From positions 1-45,326 of the forward strand of contig NZ_NMQT01000082.1 in the NCBI RefSeq assembly GCF_002234405.1: 45,326 bases of DNA, in the 5' to 3' direction. Each line of letters starts with the position of its first letter. Position 1 is the stretch's first letter. Below the pieces are notes generated by a model that searched no databases, had not been told where the DNA came from, and saw nothing but the letters and a program-made list of their open reading frames with translations. Origin of the DNA: Amycolatopsis thailandensis (GTDB lineage Bacteria > Actinomycetota > Actinomycetes > Mycobacteriales > Pseudonocardiaceae). A program made the translations under genes and the position numbers. This document shows positions 7,631 to 15,535 of the stretch, one piece after another.

Positions 7631-9145
7631 CTAGAGGCGCAACAAAAGCTGGGTGAGGACGCGCTGCGCGGGGTCGTCGAGGTCGATCCCGGACACCTCG
7701 CCGGCGCGGCGCACCCGGTAGCGCACCGTGTTCGGATGGATGTTCAGCTCGCGCGCCGCGCGCCGGACATCGCCGAACGCGTCGAGGTAGGCGAGCACGG
7801 CGGGCACGAGGATGCCGCCGTGCTCGGCGTCGTGCGCGACCAGGTCGGTCAGCCGGGGGTCGCGGATCCTCGGCTGCTCACCGAGGAACGCGAGGACCTC
7901 CGAGAGCAGGACCTCGGCGCGCACGTCGGCCAGTGAGGCGACGTCCGCGGTCCCGTGCCCGCGCGCCATCGTCGCCAGCACACGATCGGCGTCGCCCCGC
8001 GAGGCCGCCGCGTCGGACAGGCGCGGCACGGCACCGCCCAGCGCCGCGCGCACCCGGACGTCGAGATGCCGTTGCGCGGTGCCGACGATTTCCTTGGCCA
8101 GCGCGAGAATCCGAGTCTCGGCGTGTTCCGGGAGGTCGGGGAGCAGCGCGTAGACGCGGCCGCCGATCACGCTCACCAGCGCGCTGCGCCGATACGCGGC
8201 GGTGTGCACGGTGATCAGGTGCACCAGTTCCGCGCGCCGCAGCTGCCGGTCGGTCGCGGCGCGGTCGCGGGGGAGCGAGAACGCCAGCACCATGGCCGGT
8301 TTCCCGGGATCCGCGCCGATGTCGTCCGCGACGGACTCGACGTCGAGACGGCCGTCCAGCAGTCCCGCCAGCAGGTCTTCGCGCAGCCGGAGTTCCGGGC
8401 TGGGCAGGGTCCGGTGCCGGATCAGCTGGGGCGCGAGCGCCCGGCTCGCGCCGAGCAAGGCGACTTCCGCGCTTTCGGTGAGCGGATGCGCGCCCTCCTG
8501 GACCCAGATCGTGCCCAGCGGCTGCGATCCGGCGTGGATCCCGGCCGCGATCCGCCGCCGGATGCCGAGATCGGGCCGCTCGTCGATGCGGACGATGCCT
8601 TCACCGGCGCGAAGCCGCTGGTAGACGCCCCATTCGCGGAGCATCGCGAGGTACCGTTCCGGGCCTTCGCGGCCGAGGATCGAAAGCCTGCGCAGCTCGT
8701 CCACCTCGTCGCCCGCCCGCGAGTAGGCCAGCACGCGGCTCGCGGTGTCCTCGATGCTGACCAGGCCGCCGGTGAGGGTCGCGATGGTCTGCGCGAGCGA
8801 GAACAGATCGCCCAGCACCTCACCGCTGTCCGCCTCGCCTCCCGCGCGAGCCGCGTCGACGACGCCCCTGGCCAGCGCTTCCACCTGCTCCCAGCGGGCC
8901 TCGTGGCCGACCTCGATCAGCGCGATGCCGGAGTCCGTCGCGACGTTCACGACGGACGAGCCGCTCTTGATCGCGACGGCGGCCGCGCCGGATCGCCCCG
9001 CGGCCCGGATCGCCCCGGCCGCCGACCGTCCGCGGGCCCCGATCACCAGGACGAGGTCCCCCGGATGGGCGTCCGGCGGATCCTCCGGATCGTGGATGAC
9101 GACGTCCGCCACCTCGACGCCCAGTCCGCCGGGCGCCGCGAGCAC
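7631..9145 (-). CDS. PucR family regulator, probable activator of the proline catabolic genes
   Basis: A PucR/CdaR-type regulator of 504 residues from GTG 9145. The N-terminal PucR domain (VADVVIHDPEDPPDAHPGDL) leads to a middle GGDEF-like/CdaR region and a C-terminal HTH_30 (YLDAFGDVRRAARELNIHPNTVRYRVRRAGEV, near residues 448-480). It is divergent from pruA, which fits PruC/PutR-type activators that respond to proline. The family N-terminus seems incomplete from 9145: the frame upstream reads ASLRHVLATLGEPLVRV and stays open to 9229 but offers only CTG (9217) as a start, which would give 528 residues. Confidence 0.9.
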   Translation of the reverse strand: MLAAPGGLGVEVADVVIHDPEDPPDAHPGDLVLVIGARGRSAAGAIRAAGRSGAAAVAIKSGSSVVNVATDSGIALIEVGHEARWEQVEALARGVVDAARAGGEADSGEVLGDLFSLAQTIATLTGGLVSIEDTASRVLAYSRAGDEVDELRRLSILGREGPERYLAMLREWGVYQRLRAGEGIVRIDERPDLGIRRRIAAGIHAGSQPLGTIWVQEGAHPLTESAEVALLGASRALAPQLIRHRTLPSPELRLREDLLAGLLDGRLDVESVADDIGADPGKPAMVLAFSLPRDRAATDRQLRRAELVHLITVHTAAYRRSALVSVIGGRVYALLPDLPEHAETRILALAKEIVGTAQRHLDVRVRAALGGAVPRLSDAAASRGDADRVLATMARGHGTADVASLADVRAEVLLSEVLAFLGEQPRIRDPRLTDLVAHDAEHGGILVPAVLAYLDAFGDVRRAARELNIHPNTVRYRVRRAGEVSGIDLDDPAQRVLTQLLLRL

Positions 9146-9233
9146 TCTGACCAGCGGTTCCCCGAGCGTGGCCAGAACATGCCGAAGGGACGCGCCGGTG
9201 GTCGAATCAGTAGTCAGGTCATCACCGAATTAA

Positions 9234-9279
9234 GCCGATCGGACAAGATGGTCACCCTGATTCTAGCCAGTCGGACAAG
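9234..9279. promoter_or_regulatory. Direct-repeat operator candidate between pucR and pruA
   Basis: GCCGATCGGACAAG (9234-9247) and GCCAGTCGGACAAG (9266-9279) match at 12 of 14 bases and start 32 bases apart, about three helical turns, so two regulator dimers would lie on one face of the DNA. They are the only clear repeat in the divergent promoter region, and TACCGT downstream near 9300 could be the pruA -10 box. Confidence 0.55.
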
Positions 9280-9351
9280 CCGCAGGGCTGCCGTCGGGTC
9301 TACCGTTCGGGATGAGACCTCTACCCGGCGACGTGAAGTCAGGAGCAGTCA

Positions 9352-10989
9352 GTGGACGCCGTGACCCAGACCCCCGCCCCGAAGAACGAGCCGGTGCTGA
9401 ACTACGCACCGGGCAGCGCCGAGCGCGCTGAACTCGAGGGCGCGCTCAAGTTGCTGGGTGACGCCGACCCCATCGACATCACCGCGACGATCGGTGGTGA
9501 GCAGCGCAAGGGCGGCGGCGAGAAGATCGAGGTCGTCCAGCCGCACAACCACAAGGCCGTGCTGGGTGTCATCCACAGCGCGACCGCGCAGGACACCCAC
9601 GACGCGATCGCCGCCGCCAAGGCCGCCGCTCCCGGCTGGCGCGCGCTGTCCTACGACGACCGCGCCGCGATCATCCTGCGCGCCGCCGACCTGCTGGCCG
9701 GCCCGTGGCGCGCCAAGCTGAACGCCGCCACCATGCTCGGCCAGTCGAAGACCGCGTTCCAGGCCGAGATCGACTCCGCCTGCGAGCTGATCGACTTCTG
9801 GCGCTTCAACGTCGCCTTCGGCCGTCAGATCCTCGCCGAGCAGCCGGTCAGCTCGCCCGGGATCTGGAACCGGATGGAGCACCGCCCGCTCGAGGGCTTC
9901 GTGTACGCCATCACCCCGTTCAACTTCACCGCGATCTCCGGCAACCTGCCGACCGCGCCCGCGCTCATGGGCAACGTCGTGCTGTGGAAGCCGTCGCCGA
10001 CGCAGAGCTACGCCGCGCACCTGCTGATGCGCCTGCTCGAAGAGGCCGGTATGCCGCCGGGCGTGATCAACCTGCTGCCGGGTGACGGCAAGGCCGTCTC
10101 CGAGGTCGCCCTGACCCACCGCGACCTGGCCGGGATCCACTTCACCGGGTCGACCGCGACCTTCCAGCACCTGTGGGCCACCGTCGGCGCCAACATCTCC
10201 GGCTACCGCACGTACCCGCGCCTGGTCGGCGAGACCGGCGGCAAGGACTTCGTGCTCGCGCACCCCTCGGCCGACATCGACATCCTGCGCACCGCGCTGA
10301 TCCGCGGCGCCTTCGAGTACCAGGGCCAGAAGTGCTCGGCCGCGTCCCGTGCCTACGTCCCGCGTTCGCTCTGGGCGAGCCTGAAGGACAAGCTCGTTTC
10401 CGAGACCGAGGCCATCACCTACGGCGACGTCAACGACCTGAGCAACTTCGGTGGCGCCGTGATCGACCGCCGCGCCTTCGACAAGCACGCCGCCGTGCTG
10501 GCCAGTGCCGCCGAGGACGCCGAGATCGACGTCATCGCCGGTGGCACCGCGGACGACAGCGTCGGCTACTTCGTGCGCCCGACGATCCTGGTGTCGGACA
10601 ACCCGAACCACGAGATCTTCCGCACCGAGTACTTCGGCCCGATCCTCGCGCTGCACGTCTACGACGACAGCACCGACGAGAGCTTCGACAACGTGCTCAA
10701 GCTGATCGACGAGACCGCCGACTACGCGCTCACCGGCGCGGTCATCGCGAACGACCGCACGGCCGTCGCGAAGGCGTCCGAGGCGCTGCGCTTCGCCGCC
10801 GGCAACTTCTACGTCAACGACAAGCCGACCGGCGCGGTCGTCGGCCAGCAGCCCTTCGGCGGCGGTCGCGCGTCCGGCACCAACGACAAGGCCGGCTCGG
10901 TGTTCAACCTGCTCCGCTGGACGAGCACGCGCTCGGTCAAGGAGACGTTCGTTCCGCCCACCAGCGTCCGTTACCCCCACCAGGGCTGA
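9352..10989 (+). CDS. pruA: L-glutamate gamma-semialdehyde (P5C) dehydrogenase
   Basis: A 545-residue aldehyde dehydrogenase that oxidises glutamate semialdehyde to glutamate with NAD, the second step of proline and ornithine breakdown in the cytoplasm. It has the ALDH fold with FTGSTATFQHLW, the general base in VGETGGKDFV (Glu294) and the nucleophile in YQGQKCSAASRAY (Cys328); the length and NEPVLNYAPGSAER start are typical of the mono-functional actinobacterial enzyme. The GTG start at 9352 lies 6 bases after AGGAG; GTG at 9361 (VTQTPAPK) is an alternative. putA follows within 16 bases, forming an operon, and the divergent PucR gene is the likely regulator. Confidence 0.97.
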   Translation: MDAVTQTPAPKNEPVLNYAPGSAERAELEGALKLLGDADPIDITATIGGEQRKGGGEKIEVVQPHNHKAVLGVIHSATAQDTHDAIAAAKAAAPGWRALSYDDRAAIILRAADLLAGPWRAKLNAATMLGQSKTAFQAEIDSACELIDFWRFNVAFGRQILAEQPVSSPGIWNRMEHRPLEGFVYAITPFNFTAISGNLPTAPALMGNVVLWKPSPTQSYAAHLLMRLLEEAGMPPGVINLLPGDGKAVSEVALTHRDLAGIHFTGSTATFQHLWATVGANISGYRTYPRLVGETGGKDFVLAHPSADIDILRTALIRGAFEYQGQKCSAASRAYVPRSLWASLKDKLVSETEAITYGDVNDLSNFGGAVIDRRAFDKHAAVLASAAEDAEIDVIAGGTADDSVGYFVRPTILVSDNPNHEIFRTEYFGPILALHVYDDSTDESFDNVLKLIDETADYALTGAVIANDRTAVAKASEALRFAAGNFYVNDKPTGAVVGQQPFGGGRASGTNDKAGSVFNLLRWTSTRSVKETFVPPTSVRYPHQG

Positions 10990-11005
10990 GAACCAGGAGT
11001 TCGTG

Positions 11006-11935
11006 ATGTTGCGTGCCCCGTTGCTCGCCGCCGCCCGATCCCGGCGGATGCGCAAGCTGGTCGAGGTCGTCCCCGCCACCCGATCGGTGGTGAGCCGGTT
11101 CGTCGCCGGTTCGAAGACGCCCGACGCCGCCCGGGTGGTCCGCGAGCTGGCCGACGACGGCCTCCGGGTCACCCTCGACCACCTCGGCGAGGACACCACC
11201 GACGCCGAGCAGGCCGCGACGACCGTCCGCGCCTACGAGGAACTGCTGTCCGCGCTGGCGGCCGACGGCCTCGCGTTCGGCGCGGACGTCTCGGTGAAGC
11301 TGTCCGCGGTCGGCCAGTTCCTGCCCGCCGAGGGCGAGAAGGTCGCGTTGGAGAACGCCCGCAAGATCTGCGCGGCGGCCGAAGCGGTCGGCGCCACGGT
11401 GACCCTCGACATGGAGGACCACACCACCACAGACTCGACGCTGGGCATCCTGCGGGAACTGCGCACCGAGTACCCGTGGGTCGGCGCGGTGCTGCAGGCC
11501 TACCTGCGGCGCACCGAGCAGGACTGCCGCGAACTGGCGGCCGAGGGTTCCCGCGTGCGGCTGTGCAAGGGCGCGTACGCCGAACCCGAAGAGGTCGCGT
11601 TCCAGGACAAGTCCGAAGTGGACAAGTCCTACGTGCGCTGCCTGAAGATCCTCATGCGGGGCAAGGGTTATCCGATGGTCGCCTCGCACGACCCCCGGAT
11701 GATCGCGATCGCCGAGAAGCTCGCGTCGGACGCGGGCCGCAAGGCGGACGACCACGAATTCCAGATGCTGTACGGGATCCGTCCCGAAGAGCAGCGCCGG
11801 ATCGCGGGTGACGGGAAGACGATGCGCGTCTACGTCCCCTACGGCGACGAATGGTACGGCTATTTCATGCGCAGGCTGGCGGAACGCCCGGCGAACCTGG
11901 CGTTCTTCCTGCGCGGACTCGCCACCCGGGGCTGA
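11006..11935 (+). CDS. putA: Proline dehydrogenase, mono-functional
   Basis: A 309-residue FAD enzyme that oxidises proline to pyrroline-5-carboxylate and passes electrons to the respiratory chain. The TIM-barrel proline dehydrogenase motifs are visible: DVSVKLSAVGQF, TLDMEDHTTTDSTLGILREL, RVRLCKGAYAEPEEVAFQDK, MVASHDPRMI and the C-terminal RVYVPYGDEWYGYFMRRLAERPANL, whose arginines bind the substrate carboxylate. It lacks the P5C dehydrogenase half, which is supplied by pruA just upstream. ATG at 11006 has AGGAG 6 bases before it, favoured over GTG at 11003. A strong hairpin follows at 11971. Confidence 0.96.
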   Translation: MLRAPLLAAARSRRMRKLVEVVPATRSVVSRFVAGSKTPDAARVVRELADDGLRVTLDHLGEDTTDAEQAATTVRAYEELLSALAADGLAFGADVSVKLSAVGQFLPAEGEKVALENARKICAAAEAVGATVTLDMEDHTTTDSTLGILRELRTEYPWVGAVLQAYLRRTEQDCRELAAEGSRVRLCKGAYAEPEEVAFQDKSEVDKSYVRCLKILMRGKGYPMVASHDPRMIAIAEKLASDAGRKADDHEFQMLYGIRPEEQRRIAGDGKTMRVYVPYGDEWYGYFMRRLAERPANLAFFLRGLATRG

Positions 11936-11970
11936 CCCGGTCCCCGGTGGCAAAGTTCCGCTGAAGTACA

Positions 11971-12011
11971 AAGGGGCCCTTCCCGGCGAAACCCGCCGGG
12001 AAGGGCCCCTT
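11971..12011. terminator. Strong bidirectional terminator between putA and the thioredoxin gene
   Basis: Perfect 18-bp GC-rich arms (11971-11988 and 11994-12011, AAGGGGCCCTTCCCGGCG and complement) with a 5-base loop, followed by CTTT. It lies between two convergent genes and is the most terminator-like hairpin in the window. Confidence 0.85.
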
Positions 12012-12019
12012 CTTTCGCG

Positions 12020-12376
12020 TCAGGCTTCCTGCGCTTCTTCCTTGAGCTTGTCCATGTCGATGTCGCGCGCCTGCTGGATGAGGTCTTCGAGCGTCTTCTC
12101 CGGGAGCGCGCCCGGCTGCGCGTAGATGACCGTCTTGTCGCGGATCACCGCGAGCGTGGGGATCGAGCGCACGTCGAAGGCTGCGGCCAGCTGCTGCTCG
12201 GCCTCGGTGTCGACGCTGGCGAAAACGATGTCGTCGTGGTTGCCCGACACCTTTTCGTAGGTCGGCGCGAACTGGCGGCACGGCACGCACCAGCCCGCCC
12301 AGAAGTCGATGATCACGAAGTCGTTCTCGGACACGACCTGATCGAAGTTCGCGGCCGTCAGCTCCACAGTGCTCAT
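12020..12376 (-). CDS. Thioredoxin
   Basis: A 118-residue thioredoxin fold protein. The redox site is WCVPC at residues 29-33, in place of the usual WCGPC; the cis-proline is in RSIPTLAVIRDK. It should reduce protein disulfides in the cytoplasm, though the Val in the active site may shift its potential. The C-terminal tail IDMDKLKEEAQEA is longer and acidic. ATG at 12376 starts MSTVELTAANFDQVV, the canonical N-terminus; the open frame up to 12595 is antisense to DUF2630. A 32-bp perfect palindrome separates it from the divergent DUF2630 gene. Confidence 0.93.
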   Translation of the reverse strand: MSTVELTAANFDQVVSENDFVIIDFWAGWCVPCRQFAPTYEKVSGNHDDIVFASVDTEAEQQLAAAFDVRSIPTLAVIRDKTVIYAQPGALPEKTLEDLIQQARDIDMDKLKEEAQEA

Positions 12377-12396
12377 GCCCTGGGTAACGGATCGGG

Positions 12397-12428
12397 CGCT
12401 ACGCGCATTCCCGGGAATGCGCGTAGCG
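12397..12428. promoter_or_regulatory. 32-bp uninterrupted perfect palindrome
   Basis: The 16-base half CGCTACGCGCATTCCC is followed directly by its exact complement, with no spacer. It sits between the divergent thioredoxin (start 12376) and DUF2630 (start 12467) genes, so it is not a terminator by position. It could be an operator shared by both promoters or a cruciform-forming element. Confidence 0.7.
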
Positions 12429-12466
12429 TCTCGGATGGAGCAACCCAGGTTTCGCAGGAGGTGCGT

Positions 12467-12709
12467 ATGGCCGACGGGGACATCCTCAGCCGGATCGACG
12501 AGCTGGTCAGCGTGGAGCACGAGCTCCGTTCGCGGGCGATCGGTACCGGGCTCAGCTCGGACGACAGGTCCCGGCTCGCGAGTGTGGAGCAGCAACTGGA
12601 CCAGTGCTGGGACCTGCTGCGGCAGCGGCGGGCGCGCGTCGAGTTCGACGAAGACCCCGATGGGGCCACGACGCGGCCGATCTCCGAGGTGGAGGGTTAC
12701 CGGCAGTAG
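12467..12709 (+). CDS. DUF2630 family protein
   Basis: An 80-residue, mostly helical acidic protein of unknown function. The sequence DILSRIDELVSVEHELRS, the LSSDDRSRLASVEQQLDQCWDLLRQRRA helix pair and the ARVEFDEDPDGATTRPISEVEGYRQ end match DUF2630, a small coiled protein common in actinobacteria. ATG at 12467 is preceded by GCAGGAGGTG. It is divergent from the thioredoxin gene and ends before hairpin D1. No function can be inferred from the neighbours. Confidence 0.88.
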   Translation: MADGDILSRIDELVSVEHELRSRAIGTGLSSDDRSRLASVEQQLDQCWDLLRQRRARVEFDEDPDGATTRPISEVEGYRQ

Positions 12710-12727
12710 CGGTTTTCGCGCCCGGCG

Positions 12728-12786
12728 CGTGTCATGAGGGGTCCCCGTGGGACATTTTTCGTCCCATGGGGACCCCTCATGACACG
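12728..12786. terminator. Hairpin family D, copy 1
   Basis: 26-base arms (12728-12753, 12761-12786) match at 25 of 26 positions around a 7-base loop (ATTTTTC). The arm core is TCATGAGGGGTCCCC. It fills the convergent gap between DUF2630 and the peptidase-like lipoprotein. A second copy is at 29494-29546. Confidence 0.8.
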
Positions 12787-12799
12787 GGAGTGACTGGGG

Positions 12800-14356
12800 T
12801 CAGGCCGGGCAGAGGGTGCCGTCGACGGGGACCTTCCCGTCGATCAGGAACGCCCGCGTCGCGTCGGCGACGCAGGGGGACAGGCTCAGCGCGCCGTGCC
12901 CGGCACCCTGCCAGGTGATCGTCACCGCGCTCGGCATCTGGTCGGCGGCCCGGCTGGTGCCCTGCTCCGGCGTGACCGGGTCGGTCGCGGTGCCCGCGAC
13001 GAGGATCGGCGGGGCACCCGGGGCGCCGGCGGGCGGAAGCGGTTCGCGGCGCACGGGCCACGGGCTGCACCACGCCAGCTGCTGCGCGGCGAGAACGCCG
13101 AACTGCGGGTACTTCTCGCGCAGGGTCGTGGTCACCCGGGTGAGTTCTTCGGCCGAGAGCCGCGTCGCGCTGTCGTTGCACTTGGTCGCGAGCGTGCCGT
13201 CCAACCGCGACGGCCGCGCGCGGGAATCCTTCAGCACCGGCTCGGCGAACGCGGCCAGCGGCGTGACGTCGCCGGTCTGCGCGGACTTGAGCGCTTCGGC
13301 GAGTTCCACCCAGCGCGAGCGCTGCGCGAGTCCGGAGTAGACGGCGTACAGCGCGATCCCCGGCGTGATCTCCGCCCCGTCGGTGGTGGTCACGGAGGCG
13401 GAGCGGAGCCTGTCGGCGACGGCGGTCACGGCCGACCGGGCGTCGCCGATCGGGCAACCCCTGGCGATGCAGTCGGCGCCGAAAGCGTCGAGGGTGGCCT
13501 GCGCGCTCGCGGCGACGGCTTCCTGCACGGCGGTGCCGTCGGGGGCCGGATCGGGCAGCCCGTCGAGCATCATGCGGCCGGCCTGCGCCGGGAACCGCAC
13601 GGCGTATTCGGCGAGGACCTTCGAACCGTCACCGCGGCCCAGCGCGTGCAGCTTGTCCAGCCCCAGTTGCTGACGGAGTTCTTCGAGGTCGCCCGCCGCC
13701 CGCCAGCTGTCCATCGCGACCTGCGAGTCGTCCAGTTCGATGGCGCATTGCTGGCCCGCCTTGCGCGCCGCGTCGACGACGCTTTCGAGGTCTCCCGCCG
13801 CCGGGTCGCCGCCGAGCAGGTCGGTGCGGATCTCCGCCGGGACGCACTGCACCGGCGCGGAGGTCCCGGTCCCGCGCCGGTCCACGCCGATCAGGGAGAA
13901 CTTCTGCAGGAACTCGGGCGGCAGCGTCGCGGCCAGGCGCGCGGCGTACAGCGATCCGGGCTCACCGTCGACGTCGTTGACCACGACGAGCGGGATCGGC
14001 CCGCCCCCGGTCTTGACCACCGACAGCCGCGAGAGCCCGCGGCCGGGCAGGTCCGGCGCGTCGAGCGTGGTGGGCACCCTGGCGCAGGCGAACTTCAGCG
14101 TGTCCGGCACGGACGGCTGGCCCAGCCGCTGCCGGGTCGCCTCGTCGCAGTCGTCCCATTTGATCGACGGCGATCGCGGTTCGGTGAGCGGCGGCAGCGG
14201 CACCGGCTGGGCGGACGCCGACGAGCCGGGATCGGGCTTGCCGTCGTTGTCGATCACCGCGGGCCGGACCGACGGCCCGGCCGTGCAGCCCGCGACCACG
14301 GCCGCGACCACGGTCGTCATCAGGATCAGCCGTGGCGTGCGGCGGGCGGTGCTCAC
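12800..14356 (-). CDS. Tripeptidyl-aminopeptidase-like alpha/beta-hydrolase lipoprotein, nucleophile missing
   Basis: A 518-residue secreted lipoprotein with signal MSTARRTPRLILMTTVVAAVVAGC (lipidated Cys24). It belongs to the SlpD/TAP group of alpha/beta hydrolases: oxyanion region IGVDRRGTGTSAP, then AGDLEELRQQLGLDKLHALG, and the C-terminal TAP-type end with Asp459 (GTATDPVTP) and His487 (GAGHGA). The nucleophile elbow, normally GxSxG, reads GRGDG, so the catalytic serine is Gly242. If the fold aligns as expected it cannot be a normal peptidase and may be a binding pseudoenzyme. GTG at 14356 has GAGG 8 bases upstream; ATG 14386 would spoil the signal peptide. Confidence 0.85.
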   Translation of the reverse strand: MSTARRTPRLILMTTVVAAVVAGCTAGPSVRPAVIDNDGKPDPGSSASAQPVPLPPLTEPRSPSIKWDDCDEATRQRLGQPSVPDTLKFACARVPTTLDAPDLPGRGLSRLSVVKTGGGPIPLVVVNDVDGEPGSLYAARLAATLPPEFLQKFSLIGVDRRGTGTSAPVQCVPAEIRTDLLGGDPAAGDLESVVDAARKAGQQCAIELDDSQVAMDSWRAAGDLEELRQQLGLDKLHALGRGDGSKVLAEYAVRFPAQAGRMMLDGLPDPAPDGTAVQEAVAASAQATLDAFGADCIARGCPIGDARSAVTAVADRLRSASVTTTDGAEITPGIALYAVYSGLAQRSRWVELAEALKSAQTGDVTPLAAFAEPVLKDSRARPSRLDGTLATKCNDSATRLSAEELTRVTTTLREKYPQFGVLAAQQLAWCSPWPVRREPLPPAGAPGAPPILVAGTATDPVTPEQGTSRAADQMPSAVTITWQGAGHGALSLSPCVADATRAFLIDGKVPVDGTLCPA

Positions 14357-14427
14357 GGGCTGGTCCTCACTTCCAGGGCATGACAAAGCTCGTGGGTGAG
14401 CTTCGCAGGTGACGTGTCAGGCCCCGG

Positions 14428-15507
14428 TTAGCGGGTGCGTTTCACTTCGCCGCGGAACACCGCGTCCAGGTCGTAGCGGGCGACCTCGTCGAGCTGGGCG
14501 TAGGTGCAGGAATCCGGCTCGCGGTCGGGACGCCAGCGCTTGAACTGCGCGGTGTGGCGGAACCGCGACGGGTATCCGCCTTCCGTGTGCTCGTAGCCGA
14601 CCTCGACCACCTTCTCCAGCTTCAGCGGCACCCACGGGGCTTCCTTGGACTTCCACCGGGTGATCCCGCCGGGGATCCGCTGCTTCTCCCGCACGTTGTC
14701 GCCGAGCCAGGGGTGATCGGAACCGTCGGTGATCAGCGGGGCCAGCTCTTCGGCCAGCTCGCGTCGCCGGGTGACCGGGAACGAGCCGACGACGCCAGGA
14801 TGGTGCAGCACGCCGTCCTCGTCGTAGAGCCCGAGCAGGAACGAGCCGACCATCTCGCCCGCTTCGCCGTCGACGTGCCAGCGCAGCCCCGCGAGCACAC
14901 AGTCGGCGGTGCGCGAGTGCTTGTACTTCAGCAGCACGCGTTTGCCCGGCGTGTACGGCTCGTCGAGCGGTTTGCCGATGACGCCGTCGAGCCCCGCGCC
15001 CTCGAACAGTTCGAACCAGTGCCGCGCGATCGCCGGATCCGAGGTGGCCGGGGTCAGATGGAAGCCGTCGGAGGCCAGCTTCTCCAGCCGTTCCCGGCGC
15101 TTCGACGTCGGCTCGTCCAGAAAGGACTCGTCGCCGAGCGCCAGCAGGTCGAACGCGACGAACTCCGCCGGGGTCTGTTCCGCCAGCAGCTTGATCCGGC
15201 TCTCGGCGGGGTGGATCCGGTCGGTGAGCGCGTCGAAGTCGAGCTTCCCGTCCCGCCCGACCACCAGTTCGCCGTCGAGCACGATCCGCTCGGGCAGGGT
15301 CGCCTTCAGCCGCTCGATGACCTCGGGGAAGTACCGGTTGAGCGGCTTCTCCGACCTCGACTGGAGGGTCAGCTCGTCACCGTCGCGGAAGACCAGGCAG
15401 CGGTATCCGTCCCATTTCGGCTCGAACAGCAGCCCGCCGGAATCGGGGATCGCCTTCGCCGGTTTGGCGAGCATCGGTTTGACCGGTGGAGTCAAGGGAA
15501 GCGACAT
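14428..15507 (-). CDS. ligC: ATP-dependent DNA ligase (LigC type)
   Basis: A 359-residue ATP-dependent DNA ligase that seals nicks using ATP, likely a backup ligase in gap repair. The AMP-binding lysine is in FEPKWDGYRC (Lys31, motif I), followed by RSEKPLNRYFP (motif Ia), VLDGELVV (III), FVAFDLLAL (IIIa), GVIGKPLDEPYTPGKR (IV) and VLLKYKHSRTADCVL (V), and an OB-fold domain from about 215 on ending PDSCTYAQLDEV. It resembles mycobacterial LigC and lacks other LigD modules. ATG at 15507 lies 7 bases after AAGAAT; ATG 15516 is possible. The stand-alone LigD-type polymerase at 1.9 kb could supply the end-processing step. Confidence 0.94.
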   Translation of the reverse strand: MSLPLTPPVKPMLAKPAKAIPDSGGLLFEPKWDGYRCLVFRDGDELTLQSRSEKPLNRYFPEVIERLKATLPERIVLDGELVVGRDGKLDFDALTDRIHPAESRIKLLAEQTPAEFVAFDLLALGDESFLDEPTSKRRERLEKLASDGFHLTPATSDPAIARHWFELFEGAGLDGVIGKPLDEPYTPGKRVLLKYKHSRTADCVLAGLRWHVDGEAGEMVGSFLLGLYDEDGVLHHPGVVGSFPVTRRRELAEELAPLITDGSDHPWLGDNVREKQRIPGGITRWKSKEAPWVPLKLEKVVEVGYEHTEGGYPSRFRHTAQFKRWRPDREPDSCTYAQLDEVARYDLDAVFRGEVKRTR

Positions 15508-15535
15508 GACGGCCATTCTTGCCGCAAGGACACGC

